Shown here one piece after another: positions 10,354-19,648 of a DNA stretch of 22,256 nucleotides; position 1 is the stretch's first letter; each line of letters begins with the position of its first letter. Below the pieces are notes generated by a model. The model was not told where the DNA came from and did no database searches. It was given only the letters and a program-made list of their open reading frames with translations. Position numbers and translations under genes: made by a program. Source of the DNA: Thermomucor indicae-seudaticae (lineage: Eukaryota > Mucoromycota > Mucoromycetes > Mucorales > Lichtheimiaceae); contig JSYX01000586.1 of the NCBI GenBank assembly GCA_000787465.1, positions 1 through 22,256 of the forward strand, read 5' to 3'.

Positions 10354-11271
10354 TCAACGCCTTATTTTATTCCATCTTTTAGCGACGTGTTTGGTTGCTT
10401 CGTAGTCTGCCATTTCACCCCTGTGACCTTCGTAAAAACACTCGTTGCAATACTTTTCGTTATCGCAGCCTTCACAAACTATTGTCGCGTCTTCGTTGCA
10501 TATACCTACGAAAATGCTTAGAGTCCCTACTTCCCCTTTTCGGTCCAAATATCAAAAGGCAAATTCTTACAGCACCAATCTTCCGTCTCGTCATACAGTT
10601 CGTCAGGCTGAATGGGTTTTGGAGGACGCCCTAAAGATGTTGAAGAAGACTCTTTGGATGTCCGCGCTACAGACGACGGGCTGCCCTGTCGAAGTGCCAG
10701 GTACCGTTTCTCTAGATTTTGGTCCCTCTGTTTCTCAAAGGACGAGTATTTTGATTCCAGGGCTACTTCTTCCTGCAAGCGGCGCAGTAACGCGTTGCTG
10801 TCATCTTCATTAACTGGATTCTCTTCCCGGAGAAAAGTATCCTGGATTTGATTCAATTTGGTCTTGTCATCTTTCCGGCCCAGTATCTTGTCTAAAAGGT
10901 CAGCGTCTTCCTCATCACTGTCCTGTAGCAGGTTTTCTGTTTCCATCAAAAGCTTCTCAATCTAAACTTCGTTCAGATGGGACCACTGCTATACATCGTC
11001 CAGAAAGTCCTTCACACCTCCTCATCGTGCTCATGAGCAGCAACATCTGGGACCCTGTAATCTGTTATTGGAGTCTTTAACGCTGGTGGACTCGAAAAGA
11101 CACGCTCGAAACGCCGTGAGAGTTCCTCGTCACTGTTTGCTCAAGGTTGTTAAAGTCAATCGGAACTCCTCGTTTCATCGGTAAACATGCATCTTGCCTT
11201 TCTGTAATCTTCGCATCGCCCTTCAATCGCGCAACTCGCCGCGCAAAGTTGTCACTGTCGTCCTTACTCAT
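10354..11271 (-). CDS. ANCHR/ZFYVE19-like protein with C-terminal B-box, no FYVE finger
   Basis: Human ANCHR (ZFYVE19) restrains ESCRT-driven abscission in the NoCut checkpoint; the fungal role is not established. Exons in reading order: 11271-11198, 11132-11018, 10961-10571 and 10505-10354, giving 243 residues. N-terminal segments (DNFARRVARLKG and DEELSRRFERVF) match the repeated short-helix pattern of the family. An acidic region follows (NLLQDSDEEDADLLDKILG), then a predicted coiled coil (LLRRLQEEVALESKYSSFEK) and the C-terminal zinc-binding B-box, WCCICNEDATIVCEGCDNEK followed by YCNECFYEGH. The protein has no N-terminal FYVE finger, unlike the animal protein. The first intron (11133-11197, 65 nt) must use a GC donor (AG|GCAAGA) and a CAG acceptor; without it the frame breaks. 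The second is 10962-11017 and the third 10506-10570. Its 3' end faces the uL15m gene, with 63 bp between stops. Confidence 0.8.
11133..11197 (-). other. GC-AG intron in the ANCHR-like gene
   Basis: On the minus strand the exon ends GAAAG and the intron starts GCAAGA, the usual form of GC donors. The intron ends CAAACAG and has a TTTAAC branch-like site about 20 nt before the acceptor. It is 65 nt long, typical for this window. Removing it joins ..AKITE to SDEELSRRF.. in frame. Confidence 0.7.
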
Positions 11272-11531
11272 TAACAAGAAGTCGTGAAGAAAAGATAGGA
11301 AAAATTCAATGGAACCGGAAAAATATGATACGTCAAAGTATACTTGGAACAATAACAAAAGTGTCATTGCAGGTGAAACGTACAGAGGTCAGGTAAATAG
11401 TAGGCGTTAAGTAGTAGGCACAGAGTAACCTAGTAGATGTATAAGTTATATCACGAGCGAAAGGGAACTATCATACAGGGCGACAGGACGGGACACGAGG
11501 GTTGGGAAATAACTGTACATGAGAAGAGGCA
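11272..11531. other. Intergenic region between two minus-strand genes
   Basis: This holds the promoter of the ANCHR-like gene and the 3' flank of the PPxY membrane protein gene. The ANCHR-like frame stays open upstream of the ATG at 11271, giving a hydrophobic run (FFLSFLHDFLL) with no in-frame ATG except one at 11367. I treat this as leader sequence. Confidence 0.35.
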
Positions 11532-12503
11532 TTAATCATTTCGTCGAGGTGGTGTTTCTGTCGAATGAATTTGTGTCGAGTGGGATTGACTGTATGCTGG
11601 TGGAGCTAGAGTTGTCGTTTCATCTGTGTTACCTCTCTCGTACGCTGGTGGCGGCTCAACGGGATGTATCCGTGTCATGTCTGAGAGATCCATTTCCCGC
11701 GGTGGCAATAGATCACTATAGTTATTGCCACATCCACCGTCCAGATCACCCTGACTGGATGGGCCGATATCCAACACGACATCCTGCACTGCAGCGCGAT
11801 AACTTGGAAGAGTTTCTCCCATTTCCCGTGCCAGATCAGTTTCTGGATCGATCTGAATCACTTCAATGACCAACTCTATTGTCCAACTGCTTAATGGTGG
11901 ACAAAGCCGTAACTCCTGTGCTGTGTCATCTACGCGAAGCCTGCGGTAATTCCACTTTATCTGACGACTGATATCTGCCGAAGTCATGTCTTTGAGACAA
12001 GTGTGCAATGAATCTTGAAACTAAGCAAGCATCTGGAACGTTATATGATCTGCTTCGCTCGACGCAGAAAAAAGATTATGCAACATACTCGATTCAACTT
12101 TAGGTAGTGCATGCTACGACGACGCGTGGTCCAATATGCGAGGAAGGCTGGCGCAAAAAGAATAAGCAAAGGGTACCACATGGAGATCTCGAGACCGCGG
12201 GCAATAATGGAGAATGCTGCAGTGGCAATCACGAGAAGTACAGCGGTCATGAACATATAAGTGTCGGGGTAAATGTTGGGGTATTCATTCCGTATGAGTT
12301 GCCGAATGGTTGCCATGCGAGTCTCAAAAAGGTCCTGTGGCAACTACAAACTGCATGTTAGCCCAAACAGAGCGAGGAGAACAAGTGGGCCTCATGTCTG
12401 TACACACAAATTCTGCCAACTGTCGGTAGGACTCGTAGTTGTCATGAACAAGACCAGACGGTTTCCACCGGTTAATGACTAGGGCGAATAGCGCCAATGG
12501 CAT
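11532..12503 (-). CDS. Membrane protein with two PPAY motifs (function unknown)
   Basis: I do not recognise the family. Exons in reading order: 12503-12408, 12343-12089 and 12020-11532, giving 279 residues. The introns are 64 nt (with a GCTAACA branch site) and 68 nt. A hydrophobic N-terminus (MPLALFALVI) is followed by two clear membrane spans at about 61-80 (YMFMTAVLLVIATAAFSIIA) and 87-104 (MWYPLLILFAPAFLAYW). A basic TTRRRS follows, then a soluble tail. The tail carries PPAY at 241-244 and 257-260, the PPxY form bound by WW domains of Rsp5/Nedd4 ubiquitin ligases. By inference it may be a ligase adaptor or a ubiquitylated membrane cargo. The ATG at 12503 is the first in an open stretch that begins after a stop near 12557, but an additional 5' exon is possible. 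It is divergently transcribed from the gene at 12744, with 240 bp between starts. Confidence 0.62.
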
Positions 12504-12701
12504 GATGCCGTTGTTGAAAAAAGAGTGAATCAGGAACGGGGATGTTACGCTTCACCTCCCGCTCTTGATTTGGAGATGGCTGGTGACACTTTCCCAAACA
12601 AAGGAACAGTATTTGAGCAGTTTTCTCGGAAGTTTTTACGCATGATCGTCAAAGTAAGAGGTAGCTGTCCAACTCAGTCCAAGTTAAAACTGCTTCAAAT
12701 A

Positions 12702-12736
12702 TTTCTTTCCTCTCTTTCTCTCTTTTCTCTCTACCC
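12702..12736 (+). promoter_or_regulatory. CT-rich tract before the start at 12744
   Basis: A pyrimidine run of about 35 bases ends a few bases before the ATG at 12744. It argues that the protein begins there, although the frame is open from further upstream (12525). Confidence 0.45.
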
Positions 12737-12743
12737 GTGCTCC

Positions 12744-13265
12744 ATGTCTTTTGTTCATGTCCCACCAGACATACGATATTCCTTGATTTCATGTGGCACA
12801 GACGACACCATTGACACTTGCAGCCTGGCAACACCTTTGGATGCTTCACCGTCCGTCCCGCACACTGGCATCACCGTCGTTCCTAACGAAGAATACCCTG
12901 ACAGACCCCATATCCCCAATGTCACAAATAATCATCGTCGCCGCACAACCCAACACCTCTCGGTAGCTCCTAATACTCAGGAACAAAACACGGGTAGATC
13001 AAACGGTTTTTGTCTTTGGCCACGCCTGAAGCGCATTGTCTCAGGTTCATCAATTGCACGAATGACGGACCGATCGACCACTGGTGAACAACACTGCGAT
13101 CAAGAATCAAGCACTTCAACACAAACAAGCAACACAACGTTCTTGTTAAAGAGACAACCAACGTCCTCTCCAGACACTCAGAAAGGCAAGGAAACTGCTA
13201 CAAGTAAAAACAAGAGACGGTGGTTTAACAGAGACAAGGCACGAATCCGACCTAGCAATGCATAA
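12744..13265 (+). CDS. Small basic Ser/Thr-rich protein, unknown function
   Basis: A single exon of 173 residues. I recognise no domain. It begins MSFVHVPPDIRYS and is rich in Thr, Ser, Asn and Pro. It contains a short hydrophobic/basic stretch (GFCLWPRLKRIVSG) and ends in a lysine/arginine-rich tail (SKNKRRWFNRDKARIRP). No signal peptide or membrane span is evident. The basic tail could be a nuclear localisation signal or a nucleic-acid contact, but this is speculation. The start is chosen at the ATG following the CT tract; the frame extends upstream to 12525 without a convincing start. It shares a short intergenic region with the divergent PPxY membrane protein gene. An AATAAA sequence lies just after the stop, near 13286. 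Confidence 0.55.
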   Translation: MSFVHVPPDIRYSLISCGTDDTIDTCSLATPLDASPSVPHTGITVVPNEEYPDRPHIPNVTNNHRRRTTQHLSVAPNTQEQNTGRSNGFCLWPRLKRIVSGSSIARMTDRSTTGEQHCDQESSTSTQTSNTTFLLKRQPTSSPDTQKGKETATSKNKRRWFNRDKARIRPSNA

Positions 13266-14329
13266 TTACTCATTTTATATGTCACTAAATAAAGTGCTTT
13301 TCTCTTGGTATCTCGCAGACGGGAACGCGTAAGAAACGATAAGGACACCGTAACCTACGAACTAAAAATGTCCGCTTAGCATTTCTTAACCGTTCACACC
13401 TGAGGAAACAATCGCCGCTTTTTGCGGAATCGGATGAATGATCTATAAAAGCCCAGCGACTTGTGGGTTTCACCGATGGACAAACCCGTTATCTTGAAAA
13501 TGGCTTTAAATAAATATGTCAACCTCATTATATTGTATGTATCTTGGGCATAATGCATGCAAAACCGCATAAGAAGAAGTGTATAACAATGTAAGCGACC
13601 AAACGCTGAAAAGAATTTTTCCAGACTGGAAAAATGGTGAATTTAGAAACAAGGGAGTGGCTTGAATCACAAGTGAAAGCCAATTGTTATTAGTGCTTCA
13701 GAGTCGTCAAGGATCCGCCGCTTGCGCTGGTACTAACTACAGATAACCATCTAATATAATTTACCTTGCATAGCAGCCAAAATATCCGTTGACACTAAGT
13801 AGCAATCGTTCCCGGTCCCCGAGAAACGCTTTGCTTCCATGACCAGTGTACTCGCAAAGTTTTGCTTTCCGGCAAACATGTGGTTAGATTAGACTTTATA
13901 CTTATGCTCTACCTTCACTCGTACCAGTTAGCGGTCGTCCCTGTTTCGAGAAACGCCTTACTTCCGTGAGCAGCGTCTGCTTTAACGGGCAAATCAGTAC
14001 TTAGACCAAAGTTTATATTTGCTCCTACCTTTGCTTATAATCTGTAGAAATGACGTTTTGATACCTGCGAGTACCTCGAACACTAGCATTGTATTTTGCT
14101 AATATCCTTATCTGTTAAGGAACTCATAAATGAATAAGCAGCGTTGGAGACCAACAGATCAAAGATAGGGTGAGATCATTTTAAGCATCCAAGCGTAATT
14201 AAAGTTCAGGAAGAGAGGTTAAATTCCAGAATCACGGAGTATGTTAGTCACTCTTGATTATACATGCCTTTACAGAAACGCAATTCATCAAATAAAGCAT
14301 TCTTGACTCAATAAAAGTGATCTACATAC
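13266..14329. other. Long non-coding stretch with a diverged tandem duplication
   Basis: About 1 kb without a supportable gene. It starts with an AATAAA-like signal for the gene ending at 13265. A TACTAAC sequence occurs at 13731-13737, followed 36 bases later by TAG, which resembles intron 3' architecture, but no coding exon follows. The tandem duplication at about 13795-14037 is listed separately. Confidence 0.5.
13795..14037. repeat. Diverged ~120-bp tandem duplication
   Basis: Copy A spans about 13795-13917 and copy B about 13922-14037. Shared landmarks in order are AGTAGC/AGTTAGC, CGAGAAACGC, CTTCC.TGA.CAG, GCTTT.CGGCAAA, TTAGA..A.A.TTTATA and GCTC.TACCTT. Copy B lacks about 10 bases near the middle (the CTCGCAAAGTTTT region of copy A). 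Neither copy is coding. The pattern of conserved blocks with variable spacing suggests a structured or protein-binding element, but no family is recognised. Confidence 0.6.
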
Positions 14330-14600
14330 CGCGTTCCCGGGAAGCAAGGTCTTTGTTCCGCCCGCCTGAGTATCTTGTTGATCCATGTGTATCTGGCTCG
14401 AGCTTACGAAACTCCGTTCATGGGGTAACGTCTGAGATCTTGCCAAATTGACATCCTGTTCTTGGTCGATGCCACAAGGTGGTGTGAGCATTATATTATT
14501 TGCGTTACTTCCAGCTCCCCGCTTATACTCCGTGCAGCACAGCTGACTGCGGAATTCATCAGCACAGTCTTCGCCTCCTTGCTTTCCATCCGATCACACT
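14330..14600 (-). CDS. Possible exon of an unrecognised minus-strand gene
   Basis: The minus strand is open from about 14600 to a good donor (GCG|GTATGT at 14330/14329). The translation includes a Cys-containing stretch (DCADEFRSQLCCTEY) and then MLTPPCGIDQEQD, SFVSSSQIHMDQQD and GGTKTLLPGNA. No domain is recognised, and I could not find the following exon. The only ATG is at 14491. It may be a real internal exon or chance. Confidence 0.22.
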
Positions 14601-14870
14601 CGTATCTTTGCTCCTTGAATTATATTGGGCCCCTGTAAAGGAAAAAGATATGAGGCCATTCAAGTAGTAGCTCCACGTTGTCAATTCCATTATTTCACAA
14701 TGTCAGCGTGCTTCTAGAGTATAGACGAATTCAAACATTACTCGTGGTCTCCTTTTTAAGCTCGAATATCCCTAAAAGACGAATTCGGCATCTCATGCCT
14801 GCCCTGCGCTTCCCCCGTTTAGAAAAGCTTCCTGTAAATCACATCGTCTATTCTTCGACATCTGCTCTAG

Positions 14871-14928
14871 TTTCGTTTTCTTCCTTCTTCCTTCCCTCTT
14901 TTTCATCTCTATACTTGCCTTCCTTGCT
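14871..14928 (+). promoter_or_regulatory. CT-rich tract upstream of the gene at 15019
   Basis: A long T/C-rich run (TTTTCTTCCTTCTTCCTTCC and continuing) ends about 90 bases before the ATG at 15019. It is the longest of the pyrimidine tracts here and probably lies in the core promoter or leader. Confidence 0.45.
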
Positions 14929-15018
14929 TGTAATTTAAAGCACGCGATAGACCCAGGTACGGATAGACACTTGCAATCGACGTCAATCTGTGCTTTTACC
15001 AACAAATATCCTTCTAGG

Positions 15019-17446
15019 ATGAGCGATCCCGGGTTCCCTGCTTGGGCTATTGCAGTCATAGTCATTTTGGTGTTTCTCGTGATCATCTTCGTAGCTATCT
15101 ATGCCATACGCGCTTGCTTTCGAAAATCATGTGTACTAGCTCCTGCCAAGGAGGATTATGCCTTAGAAAAACATTTGCCTTTGGTTTCCCAAAAGGACAC
15201 AAAGCATGTGCCAGCCAACCAAATTAGTGATAATCAGGACGCATTAGACAAACCTCAAAACGAAAAAGTACCAGAGGGCATCGACATTACAGAGTACGAA
15301 AAGCACTCTTCAGGAAACAGTGTCTCTAACGATGAGGACTTCCGGATCTCCTTATCTGTGCCGCCAAAGTCCACCTCGCTTTTCTCTGACAAGTTCGAAC
15401 TTAGCTCCGAAGATATGGCAGAGCTCTACAAAAAGTACATGAACAGCGAAACTGCCGACACTGGAGGCTTTGTATCGATCGATTTGGGCACCGGTGCTGA
15501 CGAGCAGCGGCGTCAGCGCAATCGATTATCAGTAGCTTTCTCACAAAAGGCAGCAACTTTAAAAACCACTCTAGATAAATCTTTGCGCCGTAAATCAACT
15601 ACACAATCATCCACCTCGTCAACCCCGCCGCTGCATGAGCTCTTCGGTGTACCGCCAGTACCTAATCAAGAAAACGATGATATGACTCAGTCCTCCGTGG
15701 CCAACAGTCGCCGTTCTTCCATCGCTTCACGCTTACCACGTCGTCCCAAGAAAGATGCAGCAAGTACCAAGACCGATGCTTTAAGCGAAAAAATAGCCCT
15801 CGATGATTCTTTTCAACTTGAAACCAGCAGCACCCCACAGATACGGATAAGCGACGATGCTCGATCCAGTCATGAGAAGGCGGAAGAGCAGAAGGACGTA
15901 TCATCGCCTTCGCCAGTAGGAGCCCGGCAAAGCAAGACTTTGGTTGGAGAATTCGATGAAGTCGAGCTTGCAGAGCCACCAAAGCTGCCTACTGTAGATG
16001 AGCCTGTTGAGGACACGTCGACTGCAGACTCCTCAGAAGCCGCAGCACACCGCGTCATCCAGTATGCCTCGATACGTTCGAAGCGTCGATCGGTACTCCC
16101 CACCGAAAGCGACATATCGCTAATGTTCTCGCAGGGAAGAGTGCCGGATGAAGACAAGCAACATTTACCACAACCGCCCAAGACGGTTCAGCAACTGCGA
16201 GAACAACCAGGTACCATAAGCTCTGTAAGCACCGTGAAGGCGATGCTGGAAGAAAACGCAAATTCCTCCGTGGGTAAAAACCCAATGGATTCCGTAAGGA
16301 CTATACGGGATGACAGGAAGCCTCCTGGTGCAGGTCCTAGTCCTAGAGTTCAAGATATTGTAAAATGGTGGCAGCAAGAATCTTCCATGCGTACCAGTAA
16401 CAGCAGTACCTCCTTGAATTCCACGCTTTCAAAATCTTCAACATCAGACAAAGATCGAAAGCTGCCACAGCATGCAGCAGATGAAGAACTTGTAGGACGA
16501 GCTACACCGAGACCGACGCCTCCAGCGTCAGTGAGAGGCGTAAGTGTGTCTTGTGTGAAAAGTTTTGCGCAGCCTTCATGATGGCTAACTTTGTTTCATG
16601 CCGAAAATTTAGCCGCCGCAGCACTCGCTTTCAAAGCTTCGTAACAGCATACTTATCACTGCAGAGGACATAAGTCAGGAGGTGTCAGATCAAGAGGAAG
16701 ACGAAGCAGAAGAGCCCACATCAAGCACTACTACTACTCCAAGAGCAACTATGATCGCATCATCGCCTAGAGCCAGTCTAAGCAGTCTTTCGGGGATGTC
16801 TGCAGCCGAATATAGTCGCATGACGGGTATAGACTCGAATGATAGCGTCCGAAGCGGTACCGGCTGGGTTACGAATGCCGATGGTTCCGTCGCGAGTCGT
16901 GCCTCGTCGTCGACCGCCAACAGCCATCGGTTATCGTACCTCGCGTCCTCGTCCTCCGGCAGCTTGAGCTTAAGACAGCAGCACCTGATATCCTTGTCCT
17001 TGAAAGCCCGACAACAATGGAACCAAACCGGACAACGCCCTGCCATGCCACCAGGCTTTGTGCCTGGTGATGATCACGAAGTCCAAGGTCCTGAGCCAAC
17101 TGTGTCGTTTTCGTCGTCTACAGTTCGAACAATGATCCCAGACGATGAATGCCGCACGGATAGCACCAGCAATCCGTCCTCCGACATCGGCGGCAATAAA
17201 GGATCACTGGCTCGTAACAACCCCATCAACCAGCGACAGTCACCCAAGTCCACGGAAGCAGCGAAAAAGACAGCGGATGCATCGCAGGAAACTCAAAAAG
17301 CGGATGACACAGTGTACAGTACTATGCGAGAAGGCCGCAAACAGCAGCGCGGAGCAATTCCTTGGATGCAGGGAAATGACAATAAGCCTCAAGGGAAGAC
17401 GCTGGCCCAGCGAGAACGGGATCGTTATCTGCAATCTCTGAAATAA
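15019..17446 (+). CDS. Single-pass membrane protein with a long disordered tail
   Basis: I do not recognise the family. Exons are 15019-16539 and 16613-17446, giving 784 residues. The intron is 73 nt with GTAAGT, GGCTAACT and TTTAG. After a short, probably lumenal or extracellular N-terminus (MSDPGFPAW) there is one strong membrane span at about 10-32 (IAVIVILVFLVIIFVAIYAI). A Cys/Lys segment follows (RACFRKSC) that might be palmitoylated. The remainder is low-complexity and probably disordered, rich in Ser, Thr, Pro, Glu and Arg, with RRxS-type sites such as RRKSTT, NSRRSSIAS and SKRRSV that look like basophilic-kinase targets. The C-terminus is GKTLAQRERDRYLQSLK. The layout resembles cortical sensors or scaffolds, but there is no homology evidence. 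The ATG at 15019 directly precedes the span and is the first in frame. Confidence 0.75.
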
Positions 17447-17764
17447 TGTAATAATGGATTGAAGCAAAAGTCTTCGGTGTTATTCATACATCTGGAGACC
17501 ATTTATTTATAATATCTGTGTTTATTTCACCTTGACAAAGTATATGAGTTAATCCATTTATAAGTTTTTCCACTTAATGATGACTCTCTGACGTTCGGTT
17601 TATCGCTAATGTATTACGCTGGTTATGATAGTTTCTTCGGCTAAACGCAGAATGCAACGATATGTATCATACAATTAGATAACAGCCAATTGTCTCTCTA
17701 GCGGACTTAAGTTGATCCTGGTGCAAAAAGACAATTGTTACCTTCGCAGGACTCTGATAGTGCT
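17447..17764. other. Convergent intergenic region
   Basis: AT-rich stretch of 318 bases between the stop of the membrane-protein gene (+) and the stop of the unrecognised minus-strand gene. It probably contains both 3' UTRs. No supportable ORF or RNA gene is seen. Confidence 0.45.
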
Positions 17765-18252
17765 TCACCGTGTTTCCAGTTGACGCATGATCTCGTTTGG
17801 ATCATAGGATGTTTTAAAAAAGATGTTCTATCCACAGCGCATAACAGAAAGAAATATCTAGTATTTGCATAGTGCTGCCTTACATCAGTCTCCGTGATGA
17901 AGATGCGTGCGGGCCTGCGGCGGAACTTCTCAAGTCGTGCAACAAGGGGCCCGTCCGTAAACCGTGCTTTTGTGTCACGACCATTGATTTTCAGCTCAAG
18001 GTTGATAGTCACTGCATTCTGGTCTGCAAGAAGCTTATTTAACGTTGCGCTTTACCTATCCATCTACTGCGTGATTGACTACTATTATGTCAATTGACCG
18101 ACTAATAACAATTCAATAGACCATAGCTGAAGTTTGCTCACAGCGACAGTAAGAAGGAATTTGTTGTTTGTGTAGCCGGCATCATCCAGCGTTCGCGGCG
18201 TAACTTTAGACGGAGGCTTCTTAATGATGGTGCGGTAACGGGTTAGGTTCAT
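17765..18252 (-). CDS. Unrecognised spliced gene, 3' part or whole
   Basis: No family recognised. Exons in reading order: 18252-18142, 18033-17884 and 17827-17765, giving 107 residues if ATG 18252 is the start. The translation reads MNLTRYRTIIKKPPSKVTPR and TLDDAGYTNNKFLLTVA, then LLADQNAVTINLELKINGRD, GPLVARLEKFRRRPARIFIT and finally NIFFKTSYDPNEIMRQLETR. The last intron (17828-17883, 56 nt) has GTAAGG..GATAG. The first (18034-18141, 108 nt, GTGAGC..AAG) is longer than the others here and its acceptor is less certain. Joining three short exons without any stop supports real coding. The frame stays open upstream of 18252 to 18429, so this may be the end of a longer gene whose earlier exons lie at 18670-18947 or beyond. 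Confidence 0.5.
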
Positions 18253-18594
18253 GGAGACTATGGATTGCCCGAAGGCTAACCTAGTTTGACCAGTTAAGAG
18301 CTGCATAAAATGCGCATGTGCCAAAAGCTTATGATGATTGACTACGTAAGACCGTGTATACGTGTCAATTGCTACGGTGAAGTAGGTATGCCTACAACTG
18401 CTCCTGATCATCTGTTTAATGCGAAGCAATTACGCTCCGTATGCTTCCTTTGTTGGAACAAGGGATCGATGTTTTTAGCTTGCAACGTCTTCGCTATAAA
18501 GTTATGGCAACCCCCGATAGTCTTTTCGGGTTTGCAAGCAATCTCGTGTTATCGTAAGGTCTTGCTATACATACTTAGCTATCTTCCTTCGATT

Positions 18595-18622
18595 GCTAAT
18601 GGTTAACGGCTAATGGCTAACG
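18595..18622. repeat. 14-bp direct tandem repeat
   Basis: GCTAATGGTTAACG is followed immediately by GCTAATGGCTAACG, differing at one base. It lies in a non-coding stretch between two minus-strand candidate exons. On the minus strand the units read CGTTAACCATTAGC and CGTTAGCCATTAGC, placing intron-like TTAAC and TTAG strings side by side. Confidence 0.6.
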
Positions 18623-18669
18623 GTATAATGGAAGATACCCCAGAGTAGAAGTTATACAGTTGTTAGATT

Positions 18670-18947
18670 TTGTTGACGGAGTACTTATCGTGAATGGCCT
18701 TGGCGTCACTAGAAAACATCTGCTGTTTCTGTCCTGATGTACGTGGTCTCCGGGCAATCGGCGATAGATCATCCTTGTGCCAAGGAAGATAATTGAAGTC
18801 TAGACCTTGTATGCGCCCTTTGATTAAGGCCTTGCATCTTTTGTAAACCTGTTTTGGATGTTTACCCTGTCCCACAAGGAACAACATTACCTTTTCAGTC
18901 ACTGAAGCAGTCCAAGGGACCCAGTTGAACCGTAATATTACTGTCAT
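18670..18947 (-). CDS. Candidate coding exon, unrecognised
   Basis: Open minus-strand frame with protein-like composition: MTVILRFNWVPWTASVTEKV, GQGKHPKQVYKRCKALIKGR, LDFNYLPWHKDDLSPIARRP and SDAKAIHDKYS. The aromatic-rich, basic pattern resembles a helical DNA-binding or adaptor segment, but no family is recognised. A weak donor (GTCAAC) follows KYS at about 18671; otherwise the frame ends at 18663. It may be an upstream exon of the gene ending at 17765, though about 400 bases separate them, more than any intron defined here. Confidence 0.35.
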
Positions 18948-19648
18948 CAATCCTGGAAAGACAATGAAATGAATTGTCGATCATTCTAGATATCGCTCGT
19001 AATCTCTTTATTCCGTTGTTTCTACGGAGTGCCCCATGCTAATAAGAGACATTGGGTTCAATCTATGCAGGATTCCTATTTCGCGCAAAAAGCAATATAT
19101 GAAGCAGGAACAAAGCATAACAGCGACAACAGGCTATCTTGTAACAAGAGGGCATCTTCTTTCTCCAAAATCCAATTGACCCTCTCTTTTCATGGCTTCT
19201 TCCACAGAGATATCGTCAAATCACATCAAGGTGTTTCACATGCCTCAGGTCAGTGCGTTCTATATTAAATGCCGAAAGAGACGTCTGGTACAAAGCTGCA
19301 GGGGTTGTTGAGGTAGAAGCTTAAACATCGACATGGAGCATGCAACGCCCGTGGCACCTGGCCAGTGCTAGAAAGAAATATAGTTGATCTAGCCTTTTTC
19401 TTTCTTCTGCAGTTGTGTATGATGAACTCCTTCCTCTTAAAATATCTCCCTTCGAGCAAAAATTTATATTTTTAACACGGAGGAATATTCCCCTGTGTGT
19501 GACAAGGACCATTTCAATTTGACATGAGCAATAGACACTGAAAGCGCCAGCCAATGGTGTCAGTGCTGCTTTAGTTGTGACGAGATTCGTAAGTAAGCCT
19601 GGACTTGCGTCTGAGATCCTAACGACTGCAGCAGCTGAGATTCCCCCA
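18948..19648. other. Stretch without a supportable gene
   Basis: About 700 bases with only short open frames on both strands. A minus-strand fragment near 19145-19225 reads DISVEEAMKREGQLDFGERR and might be an exon, but I found no consistent splice partners. No RNA gene or mobile element was recognised. Confidence 0.3.

Noticed and set aside
11100..11200. Apparent frameshift or pseudogene in the ANCHR-like gene
   Set aside because: A GC-AG intron of typical length explains it exactly, and all other exons are intact.
13731..13770. Intron-like TACTAAC plus TAG in the non-coding kilobase
   Set aside because: No coding exon follows on the plus strand and no matching upstream exon was found.
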